From Nonlabens spongiae (GTDB lineage Bacteria > Bacteroidota > Bacteroidia > Flavobacteriales > Flavobacteriaceae), in assembly GCF_002117125.1 (NCBI RefSeq), contig NZ_CP019344.1, positions 2,508,501-2,572,500 of the forward strand: DNA of 64,000 bases, written 5' to 3'. Of the stretch, positions 22,723 to 31,955 are shown piece after piece (positions within the stretch are counted from its first letter, which is position 1; every line of letters begins with the position of its first letter). The position numbers were made by a program, and so were the translations under genes. The notes under the pieces are model-generated. The model did not search any database. It worked only from the letters and a program-made list of their open reading frames with translations, and was not told the DNA's origin.

Positions 22723-23833
22723 TTTGAAGCTACAGGGCACACGATTAGAAGTTAACCTAAAATCGCTCGCGCATAATTTCCGTTATTTAAAAAGCAAGAT
22801 CCCGCCGGGAACTTTATTCATGGCAGTGGTGAAAGCAAATGCCTACGGCCATGGAGCTGTTAAGGTGGCACACAAACTTCAAGAGTTAGGAGCAGATTAT
22901 ATCGCCGTGGCATATGTAAGTGAAGGGGCTCGACTAAGAGATAACGGCATCACGGCGCCTATTTGCGTGTTTCATCCTCAGGTTCACGAGTTGGAATTAT
23001 GCATTGAGCGCTGTTTAGAACCGGTGCTTTACAGTATTGATGTGCTGGAGGAATTTCTCGCTTTCGCGAAAGCGAAAAACCAAAAAAACTATCCCGTACA
23101 CGTAGAGTTCAACACAGGCATGAACAGGCTGGGAATCGAGGCTGATGACCTCCACAAAGTCCTCAAAATAATAAAAGATCAAGACTCCATAAAAGTGCGT
23201 GGCGTGCAGTCCCACCTGGGCGCAAGTGAAGACCTCGCTGAGGATGAATTCAACAAAAACCAGATAAGCCTTTTTCATAAAACAGCAGATGCGTTTGAAA
23301 AAGGTCTGGGCTATACCATTATAAGACATGAGGCAAATACCAGTGGTATATTGAATTATAAAGAGAGCCACTTTACTATGGTGCGCTCTGGAATAGGGCT
23401 GTACGGTTATGGGAACGACCCAGAACATGATAAGTATTTGAAGCCTATCTCCAGTCTTAAAAGCAACATTTCTCTGATCAGAACCATTGAAGAAGGGGAA
23501 AGCGTGAGTTACAACCGCAAGTTTTTTGCTCCTAAGAAGATGACTTATGCCGTGGTTGCTCTAGGTCACGGCGACGGCATACACCGCATACACGGTATGG
23601 GTAACATGGAGGTGGAAATAAATGGAAGAAAAGCGCCCACACTAGGGATTATATGTATGGACATGTTTATGGTAGATGTGAGCGACATAGATTGCAAGGT
23701 GGGCGACGAGGTAATCATCTGGGATGAAAATCATCAGACTGCGCAAACCGTTGCAGAAAATGCAGGTACTATCTCTTATGAAATCCTAACCGTTATTTCA
23801 GACCGAGTCCCGCGATACTATTTACAGCGTTGA
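22697..23833 (+). CDS. alr: Alanine racemase
   Basis: A 378-residue PLP-dependent racemase that makes D-alanine for peptidoglycan. The PLP-lysine motif is [11 protein letters not shown] (Lys46), and [12 protein letters not shown] lies in the barrel. The second catalytic residue in most family members is Tyr in a GYxDG motif. Here the corresponding segment reads LGHGDGIHR with His291. An exact 16-bp palindrome encodes AFAKA at about residues 123-127, in a surface helix before the [11 protein letters not shown] strand. The start ATG overlaps tdk by 26 bp, implying translational coupling. Family identity is secure. Confidence 0.9.
   Translation: MLRTKTHHNLKLQGTRLEVNLKSLAHNFRYLKSKIPPGTLFMAVVKANAYGHGAVKVAHKLQELGADYIAVAYVSEGARLRDNGITAPICVFHPQVHELELCIERCLEPVLYSIDVLEEFLAFAKAKNQKNYPVHVEFNTGMNRLGIEADDLHKVLKIIKDQDSIKVRGVQSHLGASEDLAEDEFNKNQISLFHKTADAFEKGLGYTIIRHEANTSGILNYKESHFTMVRSGIGLYGYGNDPEHDKYLKPISSLKSNISLIRTIEEGESVSYNRKFFAPKKMTYAVVALGHGDGIHRIHGMGNMEVEINGRKAPTLGIICMDMFMVDVSDIDCKVGDEVIIWDENHQTAQTVAENAGTISYEILTVISDRVPRYYLQR
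23059..23074. repeat. 16-bp palindrome, copy 6 (in alr, read AFAKA)
   Basis: Exact copy of the palindrome within the alr coding sequence, encoding LAFAKAK. Confidence 0.95.
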
Positions 23834-23850
23834 AAAACAGTTCTTAACGC

Positions 23851-23880
23851 TTTGTTAATTTGGAGCACATTTGTAAATTG
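23851..23880 (+). promoter_or_regulatory. Putative Bacteroidota promoter of mscL
   Basis: TTTG (23851-23854), an 18-bp spacer, and TAAATTGC at 23873-23880, close to TAnnTTTG but one T short. The ATG of mscL follows about 28 bp later. Confidence 0.5.
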
Positions 23881-23907
23881 CGCCCGTGAACACTAAATCA
23901 AGAAACA

Positions 23908-24321
23908 ATGTTTAAAGAGTTTAGAAAATTTATCATGACAGGTAACGTGATCGACCTTGCGGTTGCCGTTATTCTTGCTGGCGCCGTGAGTGCGGTAGTA
24001 AAAGGTTTTGTGAGTATGATCATGATGCCTATTATAGGATACTTCTCAGGAGGAGTGGACTTTAAAGACAAGAAAATCATTCTTTCTGAAGCTATTATAG
24101 GTCCAGACGGTGCAGTCACTAAACCTGAAAATGCTATTTTATACGGTGAATGGATCAACACGATCATCTCTTTGATCATTGTAGGTTTTGTTCTTTTCAT
24201 GATCGTTAAGGCTTACAATCAAGTTCGTAAGAAAAAAGAAGAAGCTAAGCCAGCAGGTCCTACAAAAGATCAGCAATTACTTATGGAAATACGCGATGCT
24301 TTAAAGAATCAAAATAGTTAA
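23908..24321 (+). CDS. mscL: Large-conductance mechanosensitive channel
   Basis: A 137-residue channel that opens under membrane tension to release solutes in osmotic down-shock. The N-terminal helix FKEFRKFIMTGNVIDLAVAV and the pore helix VILAGAVSAVVKGFVSMIMMPIIG are characteristic. They are followed by a periplasmic loop (residues 45-75), a second membrane helix (INTIISLIIVGFVLFMIV) and a Lys-rich cytoplasmic tail ending in a helical bundle. Length is normal for MscL. Monocistronic, with its own promoter-like sequence and a strong terminator. Confidence 0.96.
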   Translation: MFKEFRKFIMTGNVIDLAVAVILAGAVSAVVKGFVSMIMMPIIGYFSGGVDFKDKKIILSEAIIGPDGAVTKPENAILYGEWINTIISLIIVGFVLFMIVKAYNQVRKKKEEAKPAGPTKDQQLLMEIRDALKNQNS

Positions 24322-24346
24322 TAGTTTCGATCCTCTTAAAATATAT

Positions 24347-24379
24347 AAAGCTGCTTCATTACTGGAGCAGCTTTTTTTT
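24347..24379 (+). terminator. Intrinsic terminator of mscL
   Basis: AAAGCTGCT (24347-24355) pairs with AGCAGCTTT (24366-24374), followed by an unbroken T run to 24379. Classic Rho-independent form. Confidence 0.9.
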
Positions 24380-24422
24380 GCAAATAGATGAAGGTAGGCC
24401 CAACAAATAAATTTGGACGATC

Positions 24423-25247
24423 TTATTTGCTGATTCTAAAGGTAATCACAGGAATACTAGAAGCATTAACCATGTTCCCAGTATGGCTTCCACCAAAAAA
24501 ATGACTTAATCCACGTCTTCCCTTTATCCCTATTCCTACAATATCACCTTTAATATCTTGGGCAAAATTGAAGACGCCTTTCTCTATAGTTTTGTCGTTA
24601 TAGATACTATAGTCTTCAGGTTCTACCGCCGTTTTTTGTAGATATTCTTTCACTTTTTCCTCAGCCTGTCGCGTAGTCAGAAATTTTGACGGTGTGTTTA
24701 CATAGAGTAGGTGTAGCTTGCAGTTTGTCGCTTTCGCGAAAGCGTCTGCCTTTTTAAGAACGCTCACAGATTTAGGATTGAGATCCGTTGCAAAGACAAA
24801 CTCGTTCACGTCCAATCTTTTCTTGCGATCCTTAATAATGAGCACTGGAATCTCAGAATTGCGCACCACTTTTTCTGCATTGGAACCAATATATCGATTC
24901 TTGATGCCACCCGTTCCGTGGCTTCCCATCACGATGAGGTCGCAGTTGTGCCGTTTGACCATATCCATGATACCGCTGTAGGTAGCGCCGGTCTCTACAT
25001 CACCATGTATTCTTACTCCCTCTAGAAAGTCTAACTTTATTAAATCGTCAAATCTTTCACGGGCGATTTTCATAAAAAACAAGGCTTCAGGGAGCGTGCC
25101 GTCTGAATCATTTGCGAGGTGCAGGGGAAGATCCAGTAGATGCAAAAGGTATATCTCACCGTTATTTTCTTTAGCAATGTCAGCGGCTACTCGCAGGGCA
25201 TTTTCAGCCTCTGTAGAAAAATCTGTGGGGACAAGAATTTTTTTCAT
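24423..25247 (-). CDS. Universal stress protein, two UspA domains
   Basis: A 274-residue cytoplasmic protein with two UspA folds. Domain 1 (about 1-140) starts MKKILVPTDFSTEAENALR and ends with the ATP-binding-type motif GSHGTGGIKNRYIGSNAEKV. Domain 2 (about 148-274) starts FVFATDLNPKSVSVLKKADAF and ends GIKGRRGLSHFFGGSHTGN. An exact 16-bp palindrome encodes AFAKA in the first helix of domain 2. Usp proteins respond to starvation or stress; the specific signal is not predictable. Convergent with mscL. Confidence 0.92.
   Translation of the reverse strand: MKKILVPTDFSTEAENALRVAADIAKENNGEIYLLHLLDLPLHLANDSDGTLPEALFFMKIARERFDDLIKLDFLEGVRIHGDVETGATYSGIMDMVKRHNCDLIVMGSHGTGGIKNRYIGSNAEKVVRNSEIPVLIIKDRKKRLDVNEFVFATDLNPKSVSVLKKADAFAKATNCKLHLLYVNTPSKFLTTRQAEEKVKEYLQKTAVEPEDYSIYNDKTIEKGVFNFAQDIKGDIVGIGIKGRRGLSHFFGGSHTGNMVNASSIPVITFRISK
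24729..24744. repeat. 16-bp palindrome, copy 7 (in uspA-like gene, read AFAKA)
   Basis: Exact copy; encodes DAFAKAT in the helix after strand 1 of the second Usp domain. Confidence 0.95.
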
Positions 25248-25315
25248 GGTAAAGGGGAGTTAAGTGCTCCATAAAGATAATAATTTTAAAATCATTTATT
25301 TAGGGCGGTGCTAGG

Positions 25316-25346
25316 TTTGATAAACCTTTAATTTGTTTTATATTTG
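25316..25346 (+). promoter_or_regulatory. Promoter of the rimP-nusA-infB operon
   Basis: TTTG (25316-25319) and TATATTTG (25339-25346) are separated by 19 bp. This matches the Bacteroidota sigma-A consensus TTTG-N19-TAnnTTTG exactly. Transcription should begin near 25351-25355, giving a leader of about 45-50 nt before the rimP ATG. Confidence 0.8.
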
Positions 25347-25367
25347 CAGCGTATTTGGAAAAAAGAC

Positions 25368-25392
25368 GAGGGGACAAAAGTCCCCTCTTTTT
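25368..25392 (+). terminator. Terminator-like leader hairpin (possible attenuator) just before rimP
   Basis: GAGGGGAC-AAAA-GTCCCCTC followed by TTTTT is a perfect 8-bp GC-rich stem with a 4-nt loop and U-tract. It ends 7 bp before the rimP ATG and lies downstream of the promoter at 25316. It has the exact form of an intrinsic terminator within the leader of the operon that encodes NusA. Confidence 0.75.
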
Positions 25393-25399
25393 ATAGACT

Positions 25400-25867
25400 A
25401 TGTTGAAAGAGAGGGTAGAGGAGTTGCTATCAGCAGCATTTGAAGAGCGAAAAGATCTGTTTTTGATTGACTTGAAAATAGGGTCGGCAAATGACATTCA
25501 TGTATCCATCGACGGTGATGCAGGTGTTAAACTCTCTGATTGTATATTTATTTCACGGGCTGTAGAGCATAATCTAGACCGCGATGAACTGGATTTTTCA
25601 ATAGAGGTAACCAGTGCGGGTGCCACAGCACCTCTTGAGCAGCCTAGACAATTTTCCAAACACATAGGCCGTACCCTTGAGGTAGAGGACAAGGAAGGTA
25701 GAGAGGAGAGGGGTGTTCTAGAAGCTGTTTCTGCTAAGGGTATAGAGTTAAAATGGAAAGCGCGTGAGCCTAAACCTATAGGTAAAGGGAAAGTAACCGT
25801 AGAGAAAAATTGGAAAGTGGATTTTGAGCAGATAAAAAAAGCCAAAGTCGTTATAACATTTAATTAA
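25400..25867 (+). CDS. rimP: Ribosome maturation factor RimP
   Basis: A 155-residue protein needed for 30S subunit maturation. Sequence landmarks are FLIDLKIGSANDIHVSIDGD and DCIFISRAVEHNLD in the N-terminal alpha/beta domain, FSIEVTSAGATAPLEQPRQF at the domain boundary, and a C-terminal SH3-like barrel to the end. The position directly upstream of nusA and infB is the conserved operon order. It starts at the first ATG after the leader hairpin and lies 7 bp before nusA. Confidence 0.93.
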   Translation: MLKERVEELLSAAFEERKDLFLIDLKIGSANDIHVSIDGDAGVKLSDCIFISRAVEHNLDRDELDFSIEVTSAGATAPLEQPRQFSKHIGRTLEVEDKEGREERGVLEAVSAKGIELKWKAREPKPIGKGKVTVEKNWKVDFEQIKKAKVVITFN

Positions 25868-25874
25868 ATAGAGT

Positions 25875-27107
25875 ATGGAAAATCTCGCATTGATCGAGTC
25901 TTTTTCTGAGTTTAAAGATGATAAAATGATAGATCGCGTCACCTTGATGGCGATCCTTGAAGATGTTTTTAGAAGTGCCTTGAAGAGAAAGTTTGGAGAG
26001 GACGACAACTTTGATATTATCATCAACCCTGACAAGGGGGATTTAGAAATTTGGCGTAATCGTGTGGTGGTTGCTGATGGCGAAGTGGAAGATGAGAACT
26101 CAGAGATCTCACTTTCTGAAGCCCAAAAAATCGAGCCTGACTATGAAGTAGGTGAAGATGTAGCAGAAGAAGTGAAGTTGATTCAGTTAGGTCGTAGAGC
26201 AATACTTGCATTGCGTCAAAACTTGATTGCAAAAATCCATGAACATGATAACACAAATATCTTTAAGCAATTCAAAGAGCTTGAAGGTGAGCTATATAAT
26301 GCAGAGGTACACCATATAAGACATAGAGCGATTATTTTGCTTGATGATGAAGGAAATGAAATCATCATGCCTAAGGATCGTCAGATTCCTTCTGATTTTT
26401 TCAGAAAGGGTGAAAATGTACGTGGCGTGATTGAAAGCGTAGAATTAAGAGGTAATAAACCTAACATCATTCTTTCTCGTACATCTCCTAAGTTTTTGGA
26501 AAAACTTTTTGAGCAAGAAATCCCGGAAGTTTTTGATGGGGTTATTCAGGTCAAAGCAGTAGTTAGAGAACCTGGAGAGAAAGCTAAGGTGGCTGTCGAT
26601 AGTTATGATGACCGTATTGATCCAGTAGGTGCTTGTGTAGGAGTAAAAGGATCTCGTATCCATGGCATCGTAAGAGAGCTAGGAAATGAGAATATTGACG
26701 TGATCAATTGGACTACAAATACACAGTTGTATATTGCCAGAGCCTTGAGTCCTGCAAAAATCGTTTCCATGACGGTAGATGAGGAGAACAAGAAAGCTGA
26801 GGTGCGATTGAATCCTGAGGAAGTTTCTAAAGCAATAGGACGTAGAGGGCATAATATCAGATTAGCTGGTAAGCTTACTGGTTATGAGATAGACGTGATC
26901 AGAGAAGGTGTGGAGGAAGATGTAGAGCTTACAGAGTTCTCTGATGAGATTGAAGGCTGGGTAATTGAGGAATTCAGAAGAATAGGCCTGGACACGGCAA
27001 AAAGTGTTCTAGAGCAAGACGTTGCTGACTTAATAAAACGTACCGATCTAGAGGAAGAAACCGTGATAGAAGTGGTAAGTATCCTCAGGTCAGAATTTGA
27101 AGATTAA
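25875..27107 (+). CDS. nusA: Transcription termination/antitermination factor NusA
   Basis: A 410-residue RNA polymerase-binding factor that modulates pausing, intrinsic termination and antitermination. The N-terminal RNAP-binding domain (about 1-130) is followed by the S1 domain around [16 protein letters not shown]. The KH1 region has [18 protein letters not shown] and the KH2 region has [21 protein letters not shown] short acidic C-terminal helical region follows. Because it is encoded behind a terminator-like leader, autoregulation is plausible. Confidence 0.96.
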   Translation: MENLALIESFSEFKDDKMIDRVTLMAILEDVFRSALKRKFGEDDNFDIIINPDKGDLEIWRNRVVVADGEVEDENSEISLSEAQKIEPDYEVGEDVAEEVKLIQLGRRAILALRQNLIAKIHEHDNTNIFKQFKELEGELYNAEVHHIRHRAIILLDDEGNEIIMPKDRQIPSDFFRKGENVRGVIESVELRGNKPNIILSRTSPKFLEKLFEQEIPEVFDGVIQVKAVVREPGEKAKVAVDSYDDRIDPVGACVGVKGSRIHGIVRELGNENIDVINWTTNTQLYIARALSPAKIVSMTVDEENKKAEVRLNPEEVSKAIGRRGHNIRLAGKLTGYEIDVIREGVEEDVELTEFSDEIEGWVIEEFRRIGLDTAKSVLEQDVADLIKRTDLEEETVIEVVSILRSEFED

Positions 27108-27133
27108 ATTTAAAGTCAACCCATAACCATTTT

Positions 27134-29938
27134 ATGGCTGAAGTAAAAAACATGAGACTCAACAAGGTCCTTAGGGAATTTAATATTTCTCTAGACAGGG
27201 CTGTGGAACATCTTAGCTCCGTAGGAATCGAGATCGAAGCTCGACCTACGACAAAGATTGACGCAACTGTATATAAAGCCCTTGCAGATGAGTTTCAAAC
27301 TGACAAGAGTAAAAAAGTAGCCTCTAAGGAAGTGGGAGCCGAGCGCCGTAAGGAGCAGGAAGAATTACGCTTGCAAAGAGAGAAGGAGCAGGAGGAAAAG
27401 GAGAAAAAACGCCAAGAGATCATTAAGGCTAAAGCTGAGCTAAGTGGACCGAAGCAAGTGGGTAGTGTGGATCTCGATGGAGGTAAAAAAGCTCCTGTTA
27501 AAGAAGAGACTCCTGAACCTGAAACCCCTGTAAAAGAGGAGGACCAGCCGGTTCAAGAAAAGAAAGAAGAAAAACCCAAGGAAGCAGCTGAAGAATCAAA
27601 TGGTTCAAAAGAGGTTTCTAACCGTCCTAAAGTTAAGGGTACGACTATCAAAGGTAAAATCGATCTTGACGCTGCCAAGTCTAAGCCTAAGAAAGAGGAT
27701 ACGCCTAAGAAGGAAGAAGCTCAGCCTAAAAAACAGGAGACTGAAAAGAAAGAAGAAGTAAAAGCTAAGCCTGAAGAGGCTACCTCAACCCCTCAGAAAG
27801 AAGAAGCTAAGACTGCAGAAGACAAGGCTTCTGACGAGCCTGAGAAAATCAAGACCGAGTACAAAAAGCTAGGTGGTCTTAAGGTGACTGGTCAGAAAAT
27901 CGACCTTTCAAAATTTGCCAAGCCCAAGAAAAAAGACAATAGCCGTGGTAAAAGAAAGAGAATTTCTAAACCCGGTTCAGGTGGTCCAGGAGGACGTCGT
28001 AAAGGAGGTCAGCCACGCAAACCTATAGTCAAGGCTGAGCCTACAGAAGAAGAAATCCAAAAGCAAGTAAGGGAAACCTTAGAAAAACTTCAAGGTAAAT
28101 CTTCAAAATCCAAAGCGGCACGATACAGACGTGACAAGCGTGATAGCCACAGGGAAAAAGTGGAGGCTGAACAAGCTCAAGCTGAAGAGAAAACACTTCA
28201 AGTTACAGAATTTGTAACGGTAAGTGATTTGTCTACCATGATGGATGTCCCGGTGAATCAAGTAATCGGTGCATGTATGTCACTGGGTATGATGGTTACC
28301 ATGAACCAGCGTCTTGATGCTGAAACCATGAGTATCGTAGCTGAGGAATTTGGTTATGAGGTAGAGTTTGTCAATGCAGATATTGAAGAAAGTATCGCAG
28401 AGACTGTAGATAATGAGGAAGATCTTGAACCGCGCGCGCCTATCGTTACAGTAATGGGTCACGTAGATCACGGTAAAACATCACTTCTCGATTATATTAG
28501 AGAAGAGAATGTAATTGCAGGTGAGAGTGGTGGAATTACACAGCACATCGGTGCTTACGGTGTACAATTGGATAATGGTCAGAAAATTGCATTTCTTGAT
28601 ACTCCAGGTCACGAAGCGTTTACAGCGATGAGAGCGCGTGGTGCACAAGTAACCGATATTGCGATTATCGTAGCAGCGGCAGATGATGATATCATGCCAC
28701 AGACTAAGGAGGCTATTTCACACGCACAAGCAGCGGGTGTACCTATTGTTTTTGCAATTAATAAAATTGATAAGCCTACGGCAAATCCTGATAAAATTAA
28801 AGAAGGCCTTGCTCAAATGAACCTTCTTGTAGAAGACTGGGGTGGTAAAATTCAATCACATGACATCTCTGCAAAGTTTGGTACAGGTGTCAAAGAGTTG
28901 CTTGAAAAAGTACTGCTTGAGGCTGAACTCCTAGACTTAAAAGCAAACCCAGATAAACCTGCAACCGGAACCGTTGTGGAAGCTTATTTAGATAAGGGTC
29001 GTGGTTATGTTTCTACAATTCTTGTTCAAGCCGGGACTCTTAGGGTAGGAGATTATGTTCTTGCCGGTCCTAGACACGGTAAGGTGAAAGCTATGCAAGA
29101 TGAGCGTGGAAATGATGTTACTGAAGCAGGGCCGTCAACTCCTGTATCGATTTTAGGTCTGGACGGAGCGCCACAGGCCGGTGATAAGTTTAATGTATTT
29201 GAAGATGAACGCGAAGCTAAATCTATTGCTGCTAAGCGTACACAACTTCAAAGAGAGCAATCGGTTAGAACTCAGAAAACACTATCACTCGACGAGATAG
29301 GAAGACGTATCGCTCTAGGTGACTTTAAAGAATTGAACTTGATTCTTAAAGGTGATGTGGATGGATCAGTTGAGGCATTAACTGACTCGTTCCAGAAACT
29401 TTCTACTGAAGAAATCCAGGTTAATATTATTCATAAAGCAGTAGGTGCGATTACAGAAAGTGATGTGCTACTTGCTAGTGCTTCAGATGCGATCATAATT
29501 GGATTCAATGTACGACCACAGGGTAATGCTAAAGCAATTGCTGAGCAAGAAGAGGTAGATATTAGATCTTACTCAATTATCTATGATGCTATCAACGACC
29601 TTAAGGATGCGATGGAAGGAATGCTTTCACCAGTGTTCAAGGAAGAAGTTACCGGTAATGCAGAGATTAGACAAACCTTCAAGATCTCTAAAGTGGGAAC
29701 TATCGCTGGTTGTATGGTGACTGACGGCAAGATCTATAGAAATGGAGGGGTAAGAATCATCAGGGAAGGAATCGTAGTTCATACTGGAGAGCTAACTGCT
29801 TTGAAACGTTTCAAGGATGACGTCAAAGAAGTTGCTAAAGGTTATGAATGTGGTATTCAGATCAAGAACTATAATGATATCAAAGAAGGAGATGTGATAG
29901 AATGTTTCAGAGAAGTAGAGGTGAAGAAAAAGCTCTAG
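27134..29938 (+). CDS. infB: Translation initiation factor IF-2
   Basis: A 934-residue GTPase that delivers initiator tRNA to the 30S ribosome. A short IF2-N domain (about 1-60) is followed by a long Lys/Glu/Pro-rich linker (about 60-330), typical of Bacteroidota IF-2. The GTPase domain starts near residue 435 with [18 protein letters not shown], then DTPGHEAFT and the NKID motif in FAINKIDKP. Domains II-IV end in [14 protein letters not shown]. Last gene of the rimP-nusA-infB operon, followed by a strong terminator. Confidence 0.97.
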   Translation: MAEVKNMRLNKVLREFNISLDRAVEHLSSVGIEIEARPTTKIDATVYKALADEFQTDKSKKVASKEVGAERRKEQEELRLQREKEQEEKEKKRQEIIKAKAELSGPKQVGSVDLDGGKKAPVKEETPEPETPVKEEDQPVQEKKEEKPKEAAEESNGSKEVSNRPKVKGTTIKGKIDLDAAKSKPKKEDTPKKEEAQPKKQETEKKEEVKAKPEEATSTPQKEEAKTAEDKASDEPEKIKTEYKKLGGLKVTGQKIDLSKFAKPKKKDNSRGKRKRISKPGSGGPGGRRKGGQPRKPIVKAEPTEEEIQKQVRETLEKLQGKSSKSKAARYRRDKRDSHREKVEAEQAQAEEKTLQVTEFVTVSDLSTMMDVPVNQVIGACMSLGMMVTMNQRLDAETMSIVAEEFGYEVEFVNADIEESIAETVDNEEDLEPRAPIVTVMGHVDHGKTSLLDYIREENVIAGESGGITQHIGAYGVQLDNGQKIAFLDTPGHEAFTAMRARGAQVTDIAIIVAAADDDIMPQTKEAISHAQAAGVPIVFAINKIDKPTANPDKIKEGLAQMNLLVEDWGGKIQSHDISAKFGTGVKELLEKVLLEAELLDLKANPDKPATGTVVEAYLDKGRGYVSTILVQAGTLRVGDYVLAGPRHGKVKAMQDERGNDVTEAGPSTPVSILGLDGAPQAGDKFNVFEDEREAKSIAAKRTQLQREQSVRTQKTLSLDEIGRRIALGDFKELNLILKGDVDGSVEALTDSFQKLSTEEIQVNIIHKAVGAITESDVLLASASDAIIIGFNVRPQGNAKAIAEQEEVDIRSYSIIYDAINDLKDAMEGMLSPVFKEEVTGNAEIRQTFKISKVGTIAGCMVTDGKIYRNGGVRIIREGIVVHTGELTALKRFKDDVKEVAKGYECGIQIKNYNDIKEGDVIECFREVEVKKKL

Positions 29939-29961
29939 TTCGCTAGAAAATTGATACAATA

Positions 29962-29996
29962 AAAAACGGCGCTTGAATGACTCAAGCGCCGTTTTT
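29962..29996. terminator. Bidirectional intrinsic terminator after infB
   Basis: AAAAACGGCGCTTGA (29962-29976) pairs with TCAAGCGCCGTTTTT (29982-29996). The A-run on one side and the T-run on the other let it serve infB and the convergent SPOR gene. Confidence 0.93.
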
Positions 29997-30014
29997 ATTT
30001 TCGTTGAAATTGGT

Positions 30015-30389
30015 TTAAGGCTTCATCACAATCGCATTTGGGAATTGTTCTCTAACGATTATTAAAGCTTGATCTGCTTCAAGACGATTTCTGAATTTCC
30101 CCACTCTTACGGCTAGATTAGGAGATTCCCAAAAAAGATCGCATTTCCATCCTAAAGCAAGGGCCTCATAATCCCTCTTCATTTTTGTCGCTTTTTCTCT
30201 ATTACCATAATAGAGTTGAATCGTATAACGATCTTTCAATTTTCCAGTCTGATCCAGTTTTTGTTTCGTTTCTATCAGCTCCGTCAGAGTATTCGGTTCA
30301 ATTTTTTTGGAATTTTGACCCTGAGAAATGAAAGGAATTGATGTGAATAACAGACATATAAGTAGGTTCAGTGACAATAGTTTTTGCAT
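30015..30389 (-). CDS. Secreted SPOR-domain protein
   Basis: A 124-residue exported protein. The signal peptide MQKLLSLNLLICLLFTSIPF is followed by a short linker and a C-terminal SPOR domain (about 48-124). Landmarks are DRYTIQLYYGNREKATKMKR, LAVRVGKFRNRLEADQALI and EQFPNAIVMKP. SPOR domains bind denuded peptidoglycan glycan strands, so an envelope or division-site role is likely. It is the only gene between two convergent/divergent operons and has an exact 16-bp palindrome in its upstream gap. Confidence 0.87.
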   Translation of the reverse strand: MQKLLSLNLLICLLFTSIPFISQGQNSKKIEPNTLTELIETKQKLDQTGKLKDRYTIQLYYGNREKATKMKRDYEALALGWKCDLFWESPNLAVRVGKFRNRLEADQALIIVREQFPNAIVMKP

Positions 30390-30404
30390 GATAATAAGGT
30401 ATTA

Positions 30405-30420
30405 CGCTTTCGCGAAAGCG
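30405..30420. repeat. 16-bp palindrome, copy 8 (intergenic, divergent)
   Basis: Exact copy, 15 bp upstream of the SPOR gene ATG and about 150 bp upstream of actA. Confidence 0.95.
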
Positions 30421-30489
30421 AGATCTATTTAGACTAATTATAAATTAATTTCTTCAATTATAGCAAGGCATTTGTAAGCATCTAGTACT

Positions 30490-30497
30490 TATTTTTG
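30490..30497 (+). promoter_or_regulatory. Putative -7 box of the actABCDEF-coxBA operon
   Basis: TATTTTTG matches TAnnTTTG. An upstream TTTG (30471-30474) is only 15 bp away, shorter than the usual 17-23, so the -33 element is uncertain. It would give a leader of about 65 nt. Confidence 0.45.
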
Positions 30498-30567
30498 CAA
30501 TTGCATTAACATACGGTAAAACACCGTAATTATTGTGCCAAAGTTATTGTAATAATCTCGATAGAAG

Positions 30568-31935
30568 ATGATAAATAGGAAATTACATTTTTCCAACTGG
30601 TCGCTCGTTTTAGCTTTTGTATTTATAAGTCTGTCGTCTTTTGTGCATGCGCAAGAAGATGCAACGTCAGATGGCGAGTCAGCTATGCCGGTTGAAGCTT
30701 CTGCTACTGAAGATGCAGCCGCCGCAAGCTCTACAGGTGATGCTAAGGCTGGAGAAAGTCTTTTTAAAGCAAACTGTGCATCATGTCATAAGCTTTACAA
30801 GAAGGCAGTTGGGCCTGCATTGCATGGAGTAACAGAGCGTCGCGATCGTGAGTGGTTGTATAAGTGGATCAAAAATTCTGCTGCGCTTATTGCGAGTGGC
30901 GATCAAGAAGCGGTTGAGCTTTATAATGAGTGGGGTCAATCTAACATGAATGCTTTTCCACAGCTTTCAAATACTGATATAGACAACATCCTTGCTTATA
31001 CGGACACGCCAAAGCCAGAGCCTGTCGCTGCTCAAATTGATGGAGGTGGAACTCAATCTGGAACTGTCGATAACGGAATGACAAACAACCTGATACTGGG
31101 AGCGCTTGCGATTGTACTTGTTCTTCTTGTGGTGCTGTTAATCGTGGTGAACAAAACTTTGAAGCGTTTTGCAGAGGCAAACGGTATTCAAACAGATTTT
31201 GTTGATGAGAGCGCGCCAGCTCGCACTCCTATCTGGAAAGCGTTTGTGCAGAATCAGTTTTTAGTATTAGTTACAGCTATTTTCTTATTGCTTGCGAGTG
31301 CCTATTTTGCTTACGGAGCATTAATGAGCGTAGGTGTAGATCAGGGTTATGCTCCGGTACAGCCTATTCATTATTCCCACAGAATTCACGCTGGTACTAA
31401 TCAGATCGAGTGTAAGTACTGTCACTCAAGTGCTATGAAGTCCAAGCATTCTGGCATACCTTCCTTAAATGTTTGTATGAACTGTCACAAATCGATTGCT
31501 GAGGTGGCTCCAGAAACCTATCAAGAAGGTATCAATGAGTACGGTATCGATTACAATAAAGAGATTCAGAAGCTTTATGCTGCAACGGGATGGAGTGAAG
31601 ATGAGCAGGCGTTTGTGGGTGAAGAGCAGCCTGTAAGATGGGTGCGTATTCACAACTTGCCTGATCTGGCGTACTTTAATCACGCACAGCATGTAAATGC
31701 TGGAAACATTGCCTGTCAAACGTGTCACGGTCCTGTTCAGGAAATGGAGGTGATGTATCAATACTCTCCGTTAACAATGGGATGGTGTATCAATTGTCAC
31801 CGTGAGACAAACGTTGATCTTCAGGGTAATGGTTATTATGAAGAAATTCACAGAGAGCTTTCAGAAAAACGCGGCGGTCGTCAATTGACCATTGCTGATT
31901 TGGGAGGTTTGGAATGTGGTAAGTGCCACTATTAA
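30568..31935 (+). CDS. actA: Alternative complex III subunit ActA, monoheme plus pentaheme cytochrome c
   Basis: A 455-residue multiheme cytochrome c subunit of the quinol:electron-acceptor oxidoreductase ACIII. The signal peptide (about 1-28) is followed by a small class I cytochrome c domain with CASCH at 70-74. A membrane helix follows (about 174-195), then a second helix (about 228-250). The ActA-like pentaheme domain has CxxCH at 282, 303, 383, 407 and 450, making six hemes in total. The N-terminal monoheme domain is an addition to the core pentaheme subunit. First gene of an eight-gene respiratory operon. Confidence 0.93.
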   Translation: MINRKLHFSNWSLVLAFVFISLSSFVHAQEDATSDGESAMPVEASATEDAAAASSTGDAKAGESLFKANCASCHKLYKKAVGPALHGVTERRDREWLYKWIKNSAALIASGDQEAVELYNEWGQSNMNAFPQLSNTDIDNILAYTDTPKPEPVAAQIDGGGTQSGTVDNGMTNNLILGALAIVLVLLVVLLIVVNKTLKRFAEANGIQTDFVDESAPARTPIWKAFVQNQFLVLVTAIFLLLASAYFAYGALMSVGVDQGYAPVQPIHYSHRIHAGTNQIECKYCHSSAMKSKHSGIPSLNVCMNCHKSIAEVAPETYQEGINEYGIDYNKEIQKLYAATGWSEDEQAFVGEEQPVRWVRIHNLPDLAYFNHAQHVNAGNIACQTCHGPVQEMEVMYQYSPLTMGWCINCHRETNVDLQGNGYYEEIHRELSEKRGGRQLTIADLGGLECGKCHY

Positions 31936-31955
31936 TTATATAGTTATAGACATTT

